A stretch of DNA of 63,761 bases from Mesostigma viride (Eukaryota; Streptophyta; Mesostigmatophyceae; Mesostigmatales; Mesostigmataceae): NCBI GenBank assembly GCA_009746045.1, contig RPFO01000418.1, positions 2,216,670 to 2,280,430 on the forward strand, in the 5' to 3' direction. Both the position numbers and the translations under genes were made by a program. This document shows positions 43,541-61,399 of the stretch, in pieces. A model generated the notes under the pieces. The model ran no database searches and was not told the DNA's origin. It worked only from the letters and a program-made list of their open reading frames with translations. Positions within the stretch are counted from its first letter, which is position 1, and each line of letters opens with the position of its first letter.

Positions 43541-43995
43541 TGTAGGACACCTTGCACGCACCAGCCAGGTCGACACCACCCTTGGTCTGGCCGGCCCCCA
43601 GCGGCTTGGACAGCCAGGGCGGCACATTCTGACCTGGCCTGGCCCCAAGGACATTCCCAAAAGGGTAGGGAAACCTGTCACCAACTACGTTCAGATGCTG
43701 CTGGACGACCTCGTGGTCCCAGCCCAGTTTGAGCACCGCATCCACTCTCTCTCGGACCGTCTTTGGACTGCCATGCAGGACAAGACGCGGTGGAAGAAGA
43801 TTGTCAAGGCACACACGCCCGACCCTGTGGGCAAGCCACCTCCCCCCAAGCGGAGGAGGCGTTTTGATGAGTAGTGCAGTTAGGATTTTCTAGATAGAGT
43901 TAGGATAGTTCGATCACGCGGCTTCCTCCACCCCATCCATCATGAAATATGTGCTACATGACCTCCCCACGGAGGCATGTTATAATTTAATTTAA
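43541..43995 (+). mobile_element. 5'-truncated non-LTR retrotransposon, family A, copy 2
   Basis: Starts abruptly in the coding region at GHLARTSQVDTTLGLAGPQR and runs to the same PPPPKRRRRFDE and TAG (43,873) as copy 1, with few differences (one inserted codon, giving SDRLW for SRLW). The 3' UTR has the hairpin CCTCC-CCAC-GGAGG at 43,962-43,975 and a TTTAATTTAATTTTT tail. No clear target duplication was found. Confidence 0.88.
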
Positions 43996-44513
43996 TTTTT
44001 AATAGCAATAAAAAGCATGCGATATTACCAAAGCATCATTGTACATTGTATCTTTCAATGAACATACATGAAATTGCTTCTGCAATCATTCAAATAATTC
44101 TTACAGCATGTTCTAGTAGGCTGCGCGTGCGTTTCTGTGGTGTTGCTGGACTGGACAATAAGAACCGGCTGGGCATGCCAGATGAAGAAGGCGATCCCTG
44201 CACTTGTGTACAATCCCTGAACATGACATTTGAATTTAACGTAAAAAATAAGACCGCAGCATTCGGTTAGTAAAATAGTGAAGGTTATTTTGGTACCTTA
44301 TATACGAAAGCATGATGGCAAGACTCTCTTGTTTCCGTGTTAGAAAACGATAATTTCATTACGAAATCAACACATTATCACCGAATTTCAATGAATTGCA
44401 CAAACAAAGTTGAGATATAAAGCTATTCCGTCGATCAGAATAAAGCTATTCCGTTCGTCTCAGTCGTCGTAATCCGCAAATGGAAAACAAAAAGGAAAAC
44501 AAGTTGCACATAC

Positions 44514-44854
44514 TTCCTGGGGCCTTCAGCCGGAACATTGGCTTGCTTGTCATTAGGGTATCGTAACCAATGCTCTGCCCATTTACGCAACGGAGGACAA
44601 TTGTGTTTAGTGTCATTAGGGTCTTTAATTTGTGTATTAATTTCGAAGTGGCCGTATAGGAAGTGACGAGCCCTTTTTTTCATGGACCCCGGACTTAAAC
44701 GTCCACGTTTGTCATTTGGAAATGGTGGATCTAATTCGTACAATGCGTCAACGCTCAATAGGTTGGTTGATACGTATTCTATGATGTCTCCATCGATCTT
44801 ATTCTCACGCATGAATGTTATCACGTCGTCTTTGAGGTAATCAATGGAACACAT
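44514..44854 (-). CDS. Hypothetical exon, about 113 codons
   Basis: The minus strand opens ATG at 44,854 (or after the acceptor CTGCTGCAG just upstream) and ends in a good donor (GGAA|GTATGTG). The composition is protein-like: VITFMRENKIDGDIIEYVST, DPPFPNDKRGRLSPGSMKKR and PPLRKWAEHWLRYPNDKQ. I recognise no family, and the rest of the gene was not found. The codon use is less GC-rich than in the dehydrogenase or Dabb genes. Confidence 0.4.
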
Positions 44855-45633
44855 GGCTGGTTTTCTGCAGCAGGAGCAATGTTTGAAATGTCATGACGGT
44901 GTGTGTGTTTGGAAAAGTCGACAGTTTGTCGTGTTATATATTTCTCCTCCATCTCGAAATGCGCTGTGGTTATGCGCTGTCGCCAAAAACGCATGAAAGA
45001 AATCCATGACACGCCATTATGACCTGTGATAGTTAAATCGTTTAGTTATAGTTACATGAAAATTAGAGTTTTTTCTTACGCCTTTACTGCCACATTTGTT
45101 ATGTAGTTCCGGTAAGTTAGGTCCTAATAGTCGCTTCTGGAACTAGAGGTTACCACATTTGACCAGAGTCTCTAAAAAATTCATAATACCTGTACTCCAA
45201 CAGCGAGATAAATAAGAATGCACTACAATCCCGCTGCCCTACAAGCCTGTACAGGCAGTACAGCAGCAGGTCGCGTACCTTTCGTACGGAGGATAGGGGG
45301 GGTCACACTATACATGCCGTACGAGCAGTATAGTCCGAGTAATTACCGCCGACCGCCACATACCGCGCAGCTCGACGTGAACAACACCAGGTGTATCGAC
45401 CAGTAACAACCCATGGTCAGTTTCAAATCGATCATGAATTCATTGGTGAATTTCTCAAGTACTGCCAGCGGGCCTTGGAATGCATGGGGGGTTCACACAA
45501 TAATGCCGTACGAGCCCGCTGTAGTGTAATTGCGTGCCGTAGGAAGTGTGGGGGGGGTCACACAACAATGCCGTACGTACGAGTACTTAGTACAGTCCGA
45601 GTAATTACCGCCGACCGCCACACACCGCGCAGC

Positions 45634-46786
45634 TAGGGTTGTACCGAATAGTGTTCCGAATACCGAATATCCCCCGAATACCGAACCGAACACCGAATAT
45701 GTTCAGTATACGGCGAACGGTCTGTCCGTCTGAACATATTCGGTATCGGTATCGGGAGGCAAGCTAGCTCTACTTCCGAATATGTTCAGTATCGAAATCG
45801 GGACACCCTACTATTCGACGAATATATTCGTAGTTCCGAATATCGAATAGTGGTACCCCTACTAGCGGGCGGCGCAGCCTCCAGCCTCCACTCACCAGCT
45901 GGCGCGGTCATGCCTCCGCCGACTCAGAGTTAGGCCAACGCCCAAAAGCTGAATGCACTATGCAGGGAAGGCAACTGTGTGTGTGTGATACAAAAATTAA
46001 ATTAAAATTTTAATTTAATTTAATTTGAATAAGTCTCATTAATATAATTGATACAAGTTGTCTACCTAATACGTTGTAGTGAAATTAGTAGCTACCGTAG
46101 TGGCTGAAATCACATTGCGAATAAATCTTTTCGAATGACCCGGGCCGAAAAGTGCTAAAATAATACTTCAATTTACCCCGTAAAGTATGAAAACCGGGAG
46201 GCGCTACACCTGTTTCTGGCTGCACTGCTGCAGGCCGCGGCGCAGCTAGATGAAGTGGAGCGCCACGCTTGCCGCGCCGCGCCGCGTTGCGCCAGATTGA
46301 GAACCCGTTCAAGTAGCACTGATTAGGGGCCCTATTAGCACTGATTAGGGCCTTATGTCATACTGGTACTCACTTAATTGTCCGATAGGAACTGCGCTTG
46401 GTGGGTAATTAATGTACTTGATAGGTTAGAATCCAAGTCAGACACTGAACTAGGTGCCCTAATATAAACAAGCTCCCGGGCTCGAAGTTTACCTAACCCG
46501 GGGTGAACTTTCCCCGCAAAGTGTCAAAACCATGCAGAAAAACCCTCGAAAAATTATTTATTCGCAATGTGATTTCAGCCACTACGGTACTGTCGTCATT
46601 ATTCGATCGGCGTCCGAATAGTTCGGAGAACTATTCGGTGTTCGATTCGGGAAAGGGCCCTTCAGCTCCGAACATATTCGGTATCGGTATCGGGAGGCTC
46701 CAAATATATTCGGCATCGGGTTCGGGGCACCCCCCTGGTCCGAGTATCCGATTCGGCAAGCCAAAACGCTATTCAGTACAACCCTA
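45634..46786. mobile_element. Non-autonomous hAT-type DNA transposon, 1153 bp
   Basis: The ends are perfect inverted repeats TAGGGTTGTAC...GTACAACCCTA, extending imperfectly through GAATAG.GTT. The flanks are the exact 8-bp duplication CGCGCAGC (45,626-45,633 and 46,787-46,794). The uninterrupted target is present in the other satellite units. An 8-bp duplication and TAGGG ends are the hAT pattern. The subterminal regions are full of short CCGAATA/GAATATTCGG motifs on both sides (45,640-45,860 and 46,600-46,775), like transposase binding sites. No transposase frame is inside. Confidence 0.9.
46095..46587. mobile_element. TA-flanked inverted-repeat element nested in the hAT element, 493 bp
   Basis: Terminal inverted repeats of 32 bp, perfect, starting CCGTAGTGGCTGAAATCACA (46,095-46,126 and 46,556-46,587), are bounded by TA on both sides. 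Similarity of the arms continues weakly inward. No transposase is encoded. TA bounds suggest a Tc1/mariner- or PIF-like class; TA alone cannot decide. Confidence 0.85.
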
Positions 46787-46896
46787 CGCGCAGCTCGAGC
46801 ACAGCAACACCAGGTGTATCCACCAGTAACAACCTATGGTCAGTTTCAAATCGATCGTTCATTGGTGAATTTCTCAAGCCTTGTCAGCGGGCCTTG

Positions 46897-47136
46897 GAAA
46901 GGATGGGGGACTCACCATTATGCCTCACGGCGACATGACTCAGGTCCACTGGCTTCCCTGGTCTAATAACGCGCCCTAATAACTCGCTATTAGCCTTTCG
47001 CCTGTCACCTCCACACGTGTGTGTGCCCACCTTTAATTAGGATTCGCTGATACTCATTTCCCCTCTCACCTCTTTGGTCCATAATTGGCTAATAAAAATA
47101 TACCCATTTCCCCGTTCGAAAGGATGGGGGACTCAC
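46897..47136. mobile_element. 0.2-kb insertion flanked by a 19-bp direct repeat
   Basis: GAAAGGATGGGGGACTCAC occurs at 46,897-46,915 and 47,118-47,136. The 202 bp between them are absent from the other satellite units. They have no inverted ends and no A tail, but contain AATTAGGATTCGCTGATACT and a CCACACGTGTGTG stretch. The class is unknown. Confidence 0.7.
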
Positions 47137-47885
47137 ACAATAATGCCGTACGAGCCCGCTGTAGTGTAATTGCGTACCGTAGGAAGGCTGGGGGGGGTCA
47201 CACTACAATGCCGTACAAGTAGTATAGTCCGAGTAATTACCGCCAACCGCCACACACCGCGCAGCTCGAGCACAGCAACACCACGTGTATCCACCAGTAA
47301 CAATGATCCATGGTCAGTTTCAAATCGATCATATATATTTATTGGTGAATTTCTCAAGCATTGTCAGCACGCCTTGGAACGCATGGGGGGGTCACACAAT
47401 AATGCCGTACGAGCCCGCTGTAGTGTAATTGCGTGCCGTAGGAAGGATGGGGGGGGTCACACAACAATGCCGTACGAGTAGTATACTCCGAGTAATTACC
47501 GCCGACCGCCACACACCGCGCAGCTCGAGCACAGCAACACCAGGTGTATCCACCAGTAACAACCCATGGTCAGTTTCAAATCGATCGTTCATTGGTGAAT
47601 TTCTCAAGCATTGTCAGCACGCCTTGGAACGCATGGGGGGGTCACACAATAATGCCGTACGAGCCCGCTGTAGTGTAATTGCGTGCCGTAGGAAGGATAG
47701 GGGGGGTCACACTACAATGCCGTACGAGCAGTATAGTCCGAGTAATTACCGCCGACCGCCACACACCGCGCAGCTCGACGTGAACAACACCAGGTGTATC
47801 GACCAGTAACAATCGATGTTCAGTTTCAAATCCATGATTCATTTGGTGAATTTCGTAAGTGTTAGCAGCGGGCCTTGAAAGGATG

Positions 47886-49993
47886 GAAGGGTCACAAAAT
47901 AATACAGTTTATAAACCCCTAAATGGTCTGAGATCCTGCCGATAAATCGGCTGGATCTTCACAATTTTGCAAACCAGATGCCATCCAACCTACCCATATC
48001 CAATGGCTGTCCTTGGGGGCCAAGCATGTCCATGAGTTGCCCTTCGGGTTGGTATATCACAACCTCACATATATGCAGGGTAGGCCATGTTTAACTGCCG
48101 TCAAAGTCAGGGGGGTCAAGACGCGCGTTTTCATTTTTGGTAGAATGTGCATTTTGAATTATGTTATAAGACCTAGGCACCTACCACTTCAGGGATGATA
48201 AACAATTAGTTGCTGAACAGTTTGAGCCATTGGGGTCATCATTTGGGTGGGTATACCAGCAGTTACACCCAGTACAGCCCATAGGGGTACCGTTGGTAAA
48301 AAGCAACCAAGGGAGTAGGGGTGGGCATACGACCTCCTAATATGGCCACCAACCATGCCAAACAATACATTTCCCTTCCACAATGATGGGGAAACATAAC
48401 TGCATCATCACACTACCCTTACATGGCACCTATGTGCAGGTGCCACCTTGTCCATGCACGTAGGTAACGTGGTACGGACACCCTACGCAAGGCATGCATT
48501 CTAGGAGGCAGCCACCAACAAACTAGTGGTGTTGAGCCTATTTCAGCCTGCCCTAGCAAGGATAAACTAGGCCTAAGCTGCTATAGCTTGCCAGGTGATG
48601 GCCAGCACACCTGGTGGCACATGCTGTCAATGGGAAGCTTTTACTCACCAGTTACGTGCTTGATGATGCCACAGAGACCAGCCAACTGCCTCACACTCAT
48701 GCAATATGTGTATGGGAAATGTATAACAAACATATATGGAGGTATTCAAACCCATACAGCCTCTAAAACTTATCACCATCACCCTGTGGCAGGTCAACTG
48801 ACTGAGGGAAGCATCTAAGAATGGTGTTTTAGAAAGGGGCCAGGCCAGGGTCAAGAAAGAGCATGAATAGTGCAAAAAGAATGTGATACACAAGCTAGAA
48901 CGTATATATAAATGTCAAACATCGATAGGAAAACGATGCTTAAGCTTTACCAGGCATGGATGGCGTTACCTTGGCCCAGGCGGTGGCCGCAAAATGGCGC
49001 ATTTCGGCACACCAAAGCTGTGCAGCATGGTCGCTGGATTCGGCGATTTCTGGCCACCCTTGCACGTTTACGACTACTATGTATCATAAAAAGTAAAAAG
49101 AAACCGATATATCCTTTAAAATACGCCGGAAAGGTATTGCTGTCAACGTTTCTATCGTCCGGCCTGATCGCAGTTTTTTCCAGCAAGAACGCTGCCGACA
49201 ACTATCAAATGGCATTCCCGCGAACCAAAAATTGGCCTGTATGATCTTTAGGACGTTTAAAATCAATATCCTAAGTTTGGACAGAAAATTCCAACGCAAA
49301 CGTAAATGCCATGCGTGGGCGCAAGCCGCCATGGCCAGGTCGTCGTTTTCCGGAATGCACGTTGTACGTGAAAAAGTACCCTGACCCCTTGTACTTTGAC
49401 CGGCCAGAACACCTCTATAACTTTGTCAAAAGTATGCAAACCCTAGTACCATGCTGTGAAGAAGTTTATAAACTTTCGATCTTCTCAGCTAAACTTTTCC
49501 TAATTCTCAATAGATTTCGCGGCATCTGGTCCCCCGAGAAGGGGCCGATGCAGCGCTTTCTTATTCCGGCGCCCAATGGCCTCCAGGACAGGCGCGCCGC
49601 GCCAGACTCGCCCGCCTTTGGGCTTTGGGCGTCTTGGAATTTGGCTTTGGGCGTCTTGGAAGTTGGCTTTGGGCGTTTGCTCTTTTGGCAGATTTCGACA
49701 CCACACTGGTACGACGTAAAAAAGCACAGACTGGTAACATTCAAACAACGTAAACTTACCGCCGCAAAGGCATGACGCCGGCAGCAATAAACTGGCAGCC
49801 AGCAAGAACCGGACAAGATGATGGCCGCCGCAAGATAGTCGTCGGTTGCTGGTATTTTTACTTGTACACTTCACAGACTACTTTTGAGTTTTGAGCAGTT
49901 CCAGGCTAACCGAACTTTGCAGATTACCGCCACAACATACAACCTAGGAGGCTCCGGCGTTGTTCTTAAGCAGGAGCGTCCCGGCCGTTTCCA
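47886..49993. other. No recognised gene; two unassigned plus-strand frames
   Basis: Frames at 48,912-49,244 (110 codons, basic) and 49,311-49,775 (154 codons) show no family I know; the second overlaps a short 24-bp repeat GGGCGTCTTGGAATTTGGCT at about 49,620-49,675. They could be 5' exons of the small secreted-protein gene or of the transposase region, but no splice path is evident. Confidence 0.35.
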
Positions 49994-50601
49994 ATGGCGC
50001 ATGATGCATTCAAGCTTCATGTGGCTTTTATCTCGACATTATTGCTCATCGTGTCGACATCTTTCGGCGTGCGGGCTAGCACTGACACGAGTGCGCAAGA
50101 CGGTTCTGATCATGGGACTGTGTCATGTGGGCTGTGTGTGAATCCCACAGCCGACCGGGTAAGTAGTTGTTCCAGTCTGTTCTAGTTTGTATGACGCATG
50201 CTATTAGGCGTTCTTGTTATCGTCGTTCATCATCGCCGTGAACATCGTGGCCAGTAGCGTCTTTACATACCCGTGGCCAGGAGCGTTCTTTACATGCCCG
50301 GATGGTGTCGCCTTGTTTATTGATATCGACTTGTCTATTGATAGCGCATTGGTGAACTTCGCTACATGGAGGAATATCGCCTCTAACCCGCGGCTCGAAT
50401 GTGCTTTGTGTTTCCTTGTGAACGCAGGATGACCTCACCGCCAAGCCGGAGACGCTCGTTATAATGCCCAATGTTCAGACCGACTGCGCGTTTGAAACAG
50501 AACCGCATTTGATTCGTTGCAACGTTGCTACCTTGGAGGTTTTCGTCGACGGCAGCATCGTGGCGGCGTATCAGGCAAGCATTTTCAGTTGCCAGCTGTA
50601 A
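49994..50601 (+). CDS. Small predicted secreted or membrane protein, copy 1 (three exons)
   Basis: Exons 49,994-50,158, 50,208-50,351 and 50,428-50,601 (TAA) are all in phase 0, for about 160 residues. The N-terminus (KLHVAFISTLLLIVSTSFGV, then RASTD) is a typical signal peptide with cleavage near Ala-Ser. A second hydrophobic stretch FLLSSFIIAVNIVASSVF follows, then PDGVALFID and a final domain with TDCAFETE and LEVFVDGSIVAAYQ. Only a few cysteines are present. I recognise no family. Intron 1 is only 49 nt. A second, inverted, partial copy is at 63.2-63.6 kb, and introns are as conserved as exons, so the duplication is recent. Exon 2 contains two small tandem duplications absent from copy 2. 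Confidence 0.6.
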
Positions 50602-50788
50602 CCTGCCCAAAATTGCAATGCACGTGCCTGGTTTTATCTAGTGTGCAGGGTTTACTAGGGTACAGGGTTTAGCATGGCAGCATGTTAAAGACTTAAAGTA
50701 AGTGAGAAGGTAGGGGATTATGTGCTTGCTGTACGGGTTTTTGGCCGTCCTTCTCGTCACACTCTAGATTACTCTGCACTCTACTATA

Positions 50789-51295
50789 TTGATTATATAT
50801 TGTGGAATCCGTGTTTCATTGCTTTGTTTGTCCGTCTGCCCCTCCCATGATCACAAATATCAAAAGCTTGTTGGCACCACCAATTTGCGTGGCGAGCTAA
50901 GTGAAGTGTCAGGGTCATCGTCCCCCTTGCACACGCAGCGCAACACCACACGCAATGTGTTCGCCCACTCCATGCGCTCTTCATGGCAGTTGATTGCGGA
51001 CACCGCCCTGCTGTATGGCGCCTGGGCGGGGCCCAAGGGATCCTTGGCCCTGTGCGCCCGCAACTTCACGGCGGCAGTCCTGGGCAGCAGCCCGGTCTAC
51101 TCCACGGCAACAACCTCGAGCAGTTTGCTTGATGATATGAGCAGGCCCGTCACCGTGTACTCGTTGGGCAGGGGGAAGGAGGGTTGGGAGGGTGGCGAGC
51201 GAGCTAAGCAGCGTCCTGGCCTTGGCAACGAGGTAAGTGTGCCTGGGCTAACACGGCTATTATCAAGCAAGAAATCACAGCTACATATGTTGTGA
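50789..51295 (+). CDS. Unassigned open frame between the secreted gene and the transposase
   Basis: The most protein-like part is 50,860-51,230 (TRNVFAHSMRSSWQLIADTA, LLYGAWAGPKGSLALCARNF), followed by a possible donor GAG|GTAAGT at about 51,231. It may be an upstream exon of the MULE transposase gene, which lies on the same strand. No motif recognised. Confidence 0.35.
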   Translation: MIIYCGIRVSLLCLSVCPSHDHKYQKLVGTTNLRGELSEVSGSSSPLHTQRNTTRNVFAHSMRSSWQLIADTALLYGAWAGPKGSLALCARNFTAAVLGSSPVYSTATTSSSLLDDMSRPVTVYSLGRGKEGWEGGERAKQRPGLGNEVSVPGLTRLLSSKKSQLHML

Positions 51296-51868
51296 ACAGG
51301 CTAGTGGGGCGGTTGTTGGCATGGAGGAGTTATAGGTTAATGAGTTGTGATGAACTGTTATGCTTTTCAACTCTTAGGATACAACGTATGTCTGTGGTTC
51401 AGTGGCCGATCGCAGTTGGTATGCTTTTGAACAATTGTAGATTTATAGTGAGCCTCATGTCTGTGGTACAGTAATGAATGCATATGGTGTTGTAATTGGT
51501 ATGCATGCGTGTGTGCATGTGCACATGCACGGGGGCACGTGCACGGGTATACACTTATCTAACGTGTGGAAGAACCTCTCAGCATGTCCATGTGCATACC
51601 ATGCATGGACGTCGCCAAGCTGGACATTTTGCAATGTGAAAGCGTTTATATGCTTTGTTATTGTTATTGGATCGCATGCACGAGGGCTTGTATTATTCCC
51701 CCCACCCCCAATCCATAGCGCGTCTCCACATACATGTCTTGTTGCTTGTAGTAATTTGTATAAATTCCTTCCCCCCACCCCACCCCACTAATATTACTTC
51801 ATATTGTAGAGGAATGTAAGTAAGATGTGCTTCATTTTGTTGTGTTGTTGTTCTGTGTGTTGGTGCAG

Positions 51869-58131
<6,263 letters not shown>

Positions 58132-58487
58132 CAGGTGAGAATCTTGCCCCAGGCTTGTGGGATCGCTGACGACATGCCATATGCGTTTTAAAACAAACAC
58201 GCATACATTTACTTGCTGTGAAGATAAACACATACCCACTTGTTAATTAAGCAATGACATGGACACACACATGCGCCTTAAGTCTTTACCACATGGTTTT
58301 GCTCACATGACGCTCGGGATCGCTTGGGACCTATTTATGGTAACGTGAGATAGGCCAGCTTTGAGAAACTAGCGAGGTAGTAAATCTATAACTTGGGGAG
58401 AGGCCGGGTTTTGAGGAATCTACTACTGCATTAAACTAATTTACATAAAAACCTTGGAAATAAATGTCTTTTTGTGAATGCATGCAG

Positions 58488-58568
58488 ACCGTGACGTCAT
58501 GGTGGGAGGTCAAAGCTCCTCTCTTGGTGTTCTGGAAGATGCCCGGACCTGCATTGAGGACTTGACAG
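58488..58568 (+). other. Duplicate of the last MULE exon (first extra copy)
   Basis: Preceded by the same acceptor TGCATGCAG as the exon at 58,055 and ended by a donor ACAG|GTGAAT. In the same phase it reads RDVMVGGQSSSLGVLEDART and so on, against PNTMEGGPSTPAGG in the first copy. It is open to its end, while the first copy carries TAA, so alternative use is possible. Confidence 0.6.
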
Positions 58569-58956
58569 GTGAATCGTGATGTATGTTTTATACACATGAA
58601 TAACAACCTAACAATGTTGTTGATTTGTTCGCATTTGATTGTAGTATCATTTAAGTTTTTTAAGTTGTTCTCTACCTGAACTACATGCCGGATTGCTTTT
58701 TTGTACATGGCCATATATTTTTGCTCACAGGAAATCACACACAAATTGTCCAATACACATGACCATGCACCCACACATGATGTCGATCGGTTCTCGGTTT
58801 GGTAGTCTCGGTAAGGTATACTTTTTTTTGTTAATTTACATATGTCAAGAATGGCACACACATACGCTTAGCAGAATGTGGGTTTATTACCAGGGGCGTG
58901 TTTGGCATGTTCCCAAGTCCGATAATATCTTCTTGTCTTCCTTTGTATGCATGCAG

Positions 58957-59010
58957 GCCCTGACCTAGAGGTAGAAGGAGAAGGTATACCGGGAAGACAC
59001 CGCCACACCT
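58957..59010 (+). other. Duplicate of the last MULE exon (second extra copy)
   Basis: Again follows GCATGCAG. In the same phase it reads PDLEVEGEGIPGRHRHT and stops (TGA), so it could be a terminal exon. Confidence 0.5.
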
Positions 59011-60084
59011 GACGTGGGACGAACGAGCGCGACCTGTGGGACATCCTCCTGTGGCTCAAGTGCTGAAGAAGAGTTGCTCGCGGTTGTGTTAACCCATTCC
59101 CGATACCGATACAGATGTCCAGCACTAAAGGGCCTCTATGGAGCTTTTATTGAGAAAAACGTGGCAACTTGCACAGCGATGGAGTGTAGGGTAGAGGGTT
59201 GTAGACCCGCCCTGCGCACGCCTATGAGGGTGCTCCGGTATGTAGTGTGCATCCTTTGTGTGTGTTATCATTAGTTGGCCTACTCACTACCAAGTGGGAG
59301 TGTAATTGTTCGTGGTGGGAGTCCTGCCTTGGATGCCGTCCGCCCCGGCAAGCCGCCCTCCAGGCAGTCAGGGGAACCACCATTGGGGGGAGGTGGCTCA
59401 ATTGATGGAGGTGGTAAGCCCCTGCACCGATTGGCTAGTCGGTCGAATCCCACCAGATGACGTAACTCTCACTGCGTAATGGGAAGCTAATTGGTGGTGG
59501 CATAGTCATGGGATGCGTAGGTCTACTTCATGATTACCCGCTATCTTACTTTGTTTTTATCGTGGTCCTCTCTACTGCTGCAAGGGGCTCCCTACCTGTT
59601 GGGGGCGGGGGGGGCGGGTTATCTTTGTTAGTTACGCCGTCTCTCAGTGGCGTTACGTCCGTTCGATATGGACTTGCCTACAGAGGGTGGTACTGACGTG
59701 TTGATCGGGAGTTCCGGTTGAGCCTGTGATACATTATTTTTCAATTTGCGTTTCAATTTGCGGTGGTTGATCAAGCATGACTATATGGTTGTCTCCTTGA
59801 TATGCTGTATAGTTTTCGGAAGACACCGACGCACGGCTGACACGCATGGTTGACACTATACGTACCAACTTGATTATTTGGGTGGTTATGCCCTTTAATT
59901 AATTAATGCCCTTTCATACGGCTTCACGATGCATGGCTTTACATTTCCCTTCCTTATTTAAGTGAATGACATGGGGAGACATGCTGTAGGACTTGGCGCA
60001 CTTTGCCTGAGCAAGGTGTGACAATTGATTCACCGCTATAAATGTGAATGGACCAAGTTCGTCGAAACGGGGAAATAACGTTAC
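59011..60084. other. Spacer; weak tRNA-like sequence at about 59,390-59,455
   Basis: GGTGGCTCAATTGATGG resembles a polymerase III A-box and GTCGGTCGAATCCCACC a B-box, about 40 nt apart. The arms do not fold into a proper tRNA. It could be a SINE head. Another SINE-type B-box half (GGAGGTCCTGTGTTCG) is at 60,103-60,118. No coding sequence recognised. Confidence 0.35.
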
Positions 60085-60129
60085 TTGATACTAGATTTAG
60101 GGAGGTCCTGTGTTCGTAACTTGCTGGTA

Positions 60130-61395
60130 GCTACTGGGAGTGGTAACTGCCGGCAGTGCCACCCCATGCAAGAACACACAAGCCGGGGACATGCAGTCAT
60201 CACAAGGAGTGGTGACTGCCGGCAGTGCCACGCCATGCAAGAACACACAAGCCGTCCTTGCGTCAAGGGGACATGCAGTCATCACAAGGAGTGGTAACTG
60301 CCGGCAGTGCCACCCCATGCAAGAACACACAAGCCGGGGACATGCAGTCATCACAAGGAGTGGTGACTGCCGGCAGTGCCACGCCATGCAAGACCCCACA
60401 AGCCGTCCTTGCGTCAAGGGGACATGGAGTCATCACAAGGAGTGGTAACTGCCGGCAGTGCCACGCCATGCAAGAACACACAAGCCGGGGACATGCAGTC
60501 ATCACAAGGAGTGGTGACTGCCGGCAGTGCCACGCCATGCAAGACCCCACAAGCCGTCCTTGCGTCAAGGGGACATGGAGTCATCACAAGGAGTGGTGAC
60601 TGCCGGCAGTGCCACGCCATGCAAGACCCCACAAGCCGTCCTTGCGTCAAGGGGACATGGAGTCATCACAAGGAGTGGTAACTGCCGGCAGTGCCACGCC
60701 ATGCAAGAACACACAAGCCGGGGACATGCAGTCATCACAAGGAGTGGTAACTGCCGGCAGTGCTACCCCATGCCACAACCAAGCTTCGGCAGACGGCGGG
60801 GCAGAAGCCGGTCTACTGGAAGGGGGCGGACATCTACGTCGCCCACAAGCCCTGGCAGGCGACCCCTGCCGCCCCAGCCACCCCAGCCACCCCAGCCTAG
60901 GGAATATATAGCAGTAGTGTAGACTAGAAAGCTTAGTGACGTGGCCATGTATGCCTACGTGACGGGCCCACACCCGCCCTTGCAATAGCCGTAGCAATTT
61001 CGAGTCATGCTTTGCCCATGCAGGGAGTTACTCCCTGCTGAGAGGCCATGTGTACCCTAGCTATAGCCTAGCCACATACCTTCCACCCCATATGTCATGC
61101 AGGCCTTCTAGGCCCTCTCCTCAAGCCCCCCCTGGGTGCCTGTGCTTGATTAGGAGGCATGAACCACCATGGAGGTGCAGGTGCACCTAGTGCACCCAGA
61201 GCAGGTGATAGTTGTACATCCTACACCTGCAGGTTGTCGCCCTGATTGTATTACAAACCCATAGATGCCCCTTTCTCAGGGCTATGTGTTACATATGCTC
61301 CCCACGGAGCTATGATTTTAATTAATTAATTAATTAATGCCACAACCCACAAGCCATCCATGCAATCATCACAGGGAGTGGTAACTGCCGGCAGT
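60130..61395 (+). repeat. Composite tandem array of 69- and 82-bp units
   Basis: The unit starts GGGACATGCAGTCATCACAA and includes GGTGACTGCCGGCAGTGCCA. Copies alternate between a short form (69 bp) and a form with an extra TCCTTGCGTCAAG (82 bp), so pairs repeat every 151 bp. The last unit resumes at 61,348 after the retrotransposon insertion. All frames through it are repeat products. Confidence 0.93.
60781..61336 (+). mobile_element. 5'-truncated retrotransposon 3' end, family B, copy 1 (556 bp)
   Basis: Flanked by the exact 11-bp duplication ATGCCACAACC (60,770-60,780 and 61,337-61,347). It opens in a coding frame (QKPVYWKGADIYVAHKPWQ) that ends in an Ala/Pro/Thr tail and TAG at about 60,897. 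The UTR of about 440 bp ends with TATGTGTTACATAT, the hairpin GCTCC-CCAC-GGAGC (61,297-61,310) and a (TTAA)n tail. The insertion splits the 69/82-bp array. Confidence 0.9.
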
Positions 61396-61399
61396 GCGT

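Larger units (their letters stand above)
45230..47885 (+). repeat. Satellite of about 250 bp, five units, two of them interrupted
   Basis: The unit includes GGGGTCACACAATAATGCCG, TACGAGCCCGCTGTAGTG, GAGTAATTACCGCCGACCGC and CAGTTTCAAATCGATC. Complete units begin near 47,137, 47,389 and 47,637. An earlier unit (45,487-46,915) is split by the hAT-type element, and the junction to the next unit is split by a 0.2-kb insertion. Within each unit the GGGGTCACAC..AATGCCGTACGAG module occurs twice. Confidence 0.9.

Noticed and set aside
45391-47809. Small genes in the satellite of about 250 bp (frames such as MGGSHNNAVRARC)
   Set aside because: They repeat with the satellite units, are broken between units, and have no start or splice context.
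59390-59455. tRNA gene
   Set aside because: A- and B-box-like sequences are present, but the acceptor, anticodon and T stems do not pair.
60085-60922. Cysteine/histidine-containing repeat protein in the 69/82-bp array
   Set aside because: Frames shift between units of 69 and 82 bp, are open on both strands, and have no start context or family similarity.
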